Positions 63,876 through 64,000 of a stretch of DNA of 64,000 nucleotides are shown here, piece by piece. The DNA lies in contig NZ_MUHW01000015.1 in the NCBI RefSeq assembly GCF_002007235.1, positions 38,658-102,657 on the forward strand, given 5' to 3'. The translations under genes and the position numbers were made by a program. The first letter of the stretch is position 1. Every line of letters begins with the position of its first letter. The DNA comes from Oribacterium sp. C9. Its GTDB lineage: Bacteria > Bacillota > Clostridia > Lachnospirales > Lachnospiraceae. Under the pieces are notes generated by a model that ran no database searches, had not been told where the DNA came from, and saw only the letters and a list, made by a program, of their open reading frames with translations.

Positions 63876-63948
63876 CTCCTCCAGTTGGACTCGAACCAAC
63901 GACACCGCGGTTAACAGCCGCGTGCTCTACCGACTGAGCTATGAAGGA
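63876..63948 (-). tRNA. tRNA-Asn (anticodon GTT)
   Basis: Acceptor TCCTTCA/TGGAGGA, anticodon stem CGCGG/CCGCG with loop CTGTTAA, T-loop GGTTCGAGTCC. It is the first visible tRNA of the three-gene cluster, only four bases from tRNA-Thr. Confidence 0.92.
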
Positions 63949-64000
63949 ATATTTAAATTTTCAAAGCTTATATCGTGCCTTGAAAACTGTACACCACATG

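Overview
The window reads as a chromosomal segment of an anaerobic, motile Firmicute of the Lachnospiraceae type (Butyrivibrio-like is my best guess, from gene content only). Supporting signs are a six-gene Rnf complex, a V-type ATPase, flagellin, a glmS ribozyme, Firmicute-style Shine-Dalgarno sites and sigma-A promoters. All protein genes but one (an aspartokinase) lie on the minus strand, as expected along one replichore.

Layout by position. 1-4747: an ftsE-ftsX-M23 hydrolase module for septal peptidoglycan hydrolysis, followed by an S41 processing protease. 4978-9781: a PucR/CdaR-type regulator, a sugar-importer ATPase, an S1-domain RNA-binding protein, an acyl-ACP thioesterase and MscL. 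9977-12724: a GntR-regulated ABC exporter. 12725-16707: three tRNAs (Gln, Ser, Leu), ApbE and an ABC-F protein. 16708-18666: a LytR-CpsA-Psr protein. 18895-26002: a seven-gene V-ATPase operon of the E-DUF2764-A-B-D-I-K type. 26676-31913: rnfCDGEAB. 32485-34756: glmS with its self-cleaving ribozyme and promoter. 35020-36354: aspartokinase. 36571-38746: a zinc-ribbon protein and a flagellin gene that carries an HExxH metalloprotease insert and is broken by one in-frame TGA. 39001-44135: a CotH-like lipoprotein and an ECF sigma/anti-sigma/DUF4349 module. 44568-49490: a four-domain FMN-binding surface protein, a TrhA/hemolysin III membrane protein and a Tat-exported lipoprotein flavin reductase. 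49699-61327: an 11.5 kb purine operon purE-F-M-O-V-N-D-L with a leader containing a 50-codon ORF and a terminator. 61396-63567: htpG with a CIRCE-like operator. 63687-63948: tRNA-Met, -Thr and -Asn.

How the parts fit: Rnf and a V-ATPase whose K subunit has the sodium-ligand residues suggest sodium-coupled bioenergetics. ApbE can covalently attach FMN to RnfD, RnfG, the four-domain surface protein and the FMN domain of the exported reductase, giving a possible path for electrons to the outside of the cell. The purine operon makes IMP with a PurV plus PurO pair in place of the usual bifunctional PurH.

The most unusual observations are the interrupted proteolytic flagellin, a decayed second copy of the glmS ribozyme on the far side of the aspartokinase gene, the small membrane-protein ORF in the purE leader, and a family of palindromic intergenic elements sharing the terminal sequence GAGAAAATGC.
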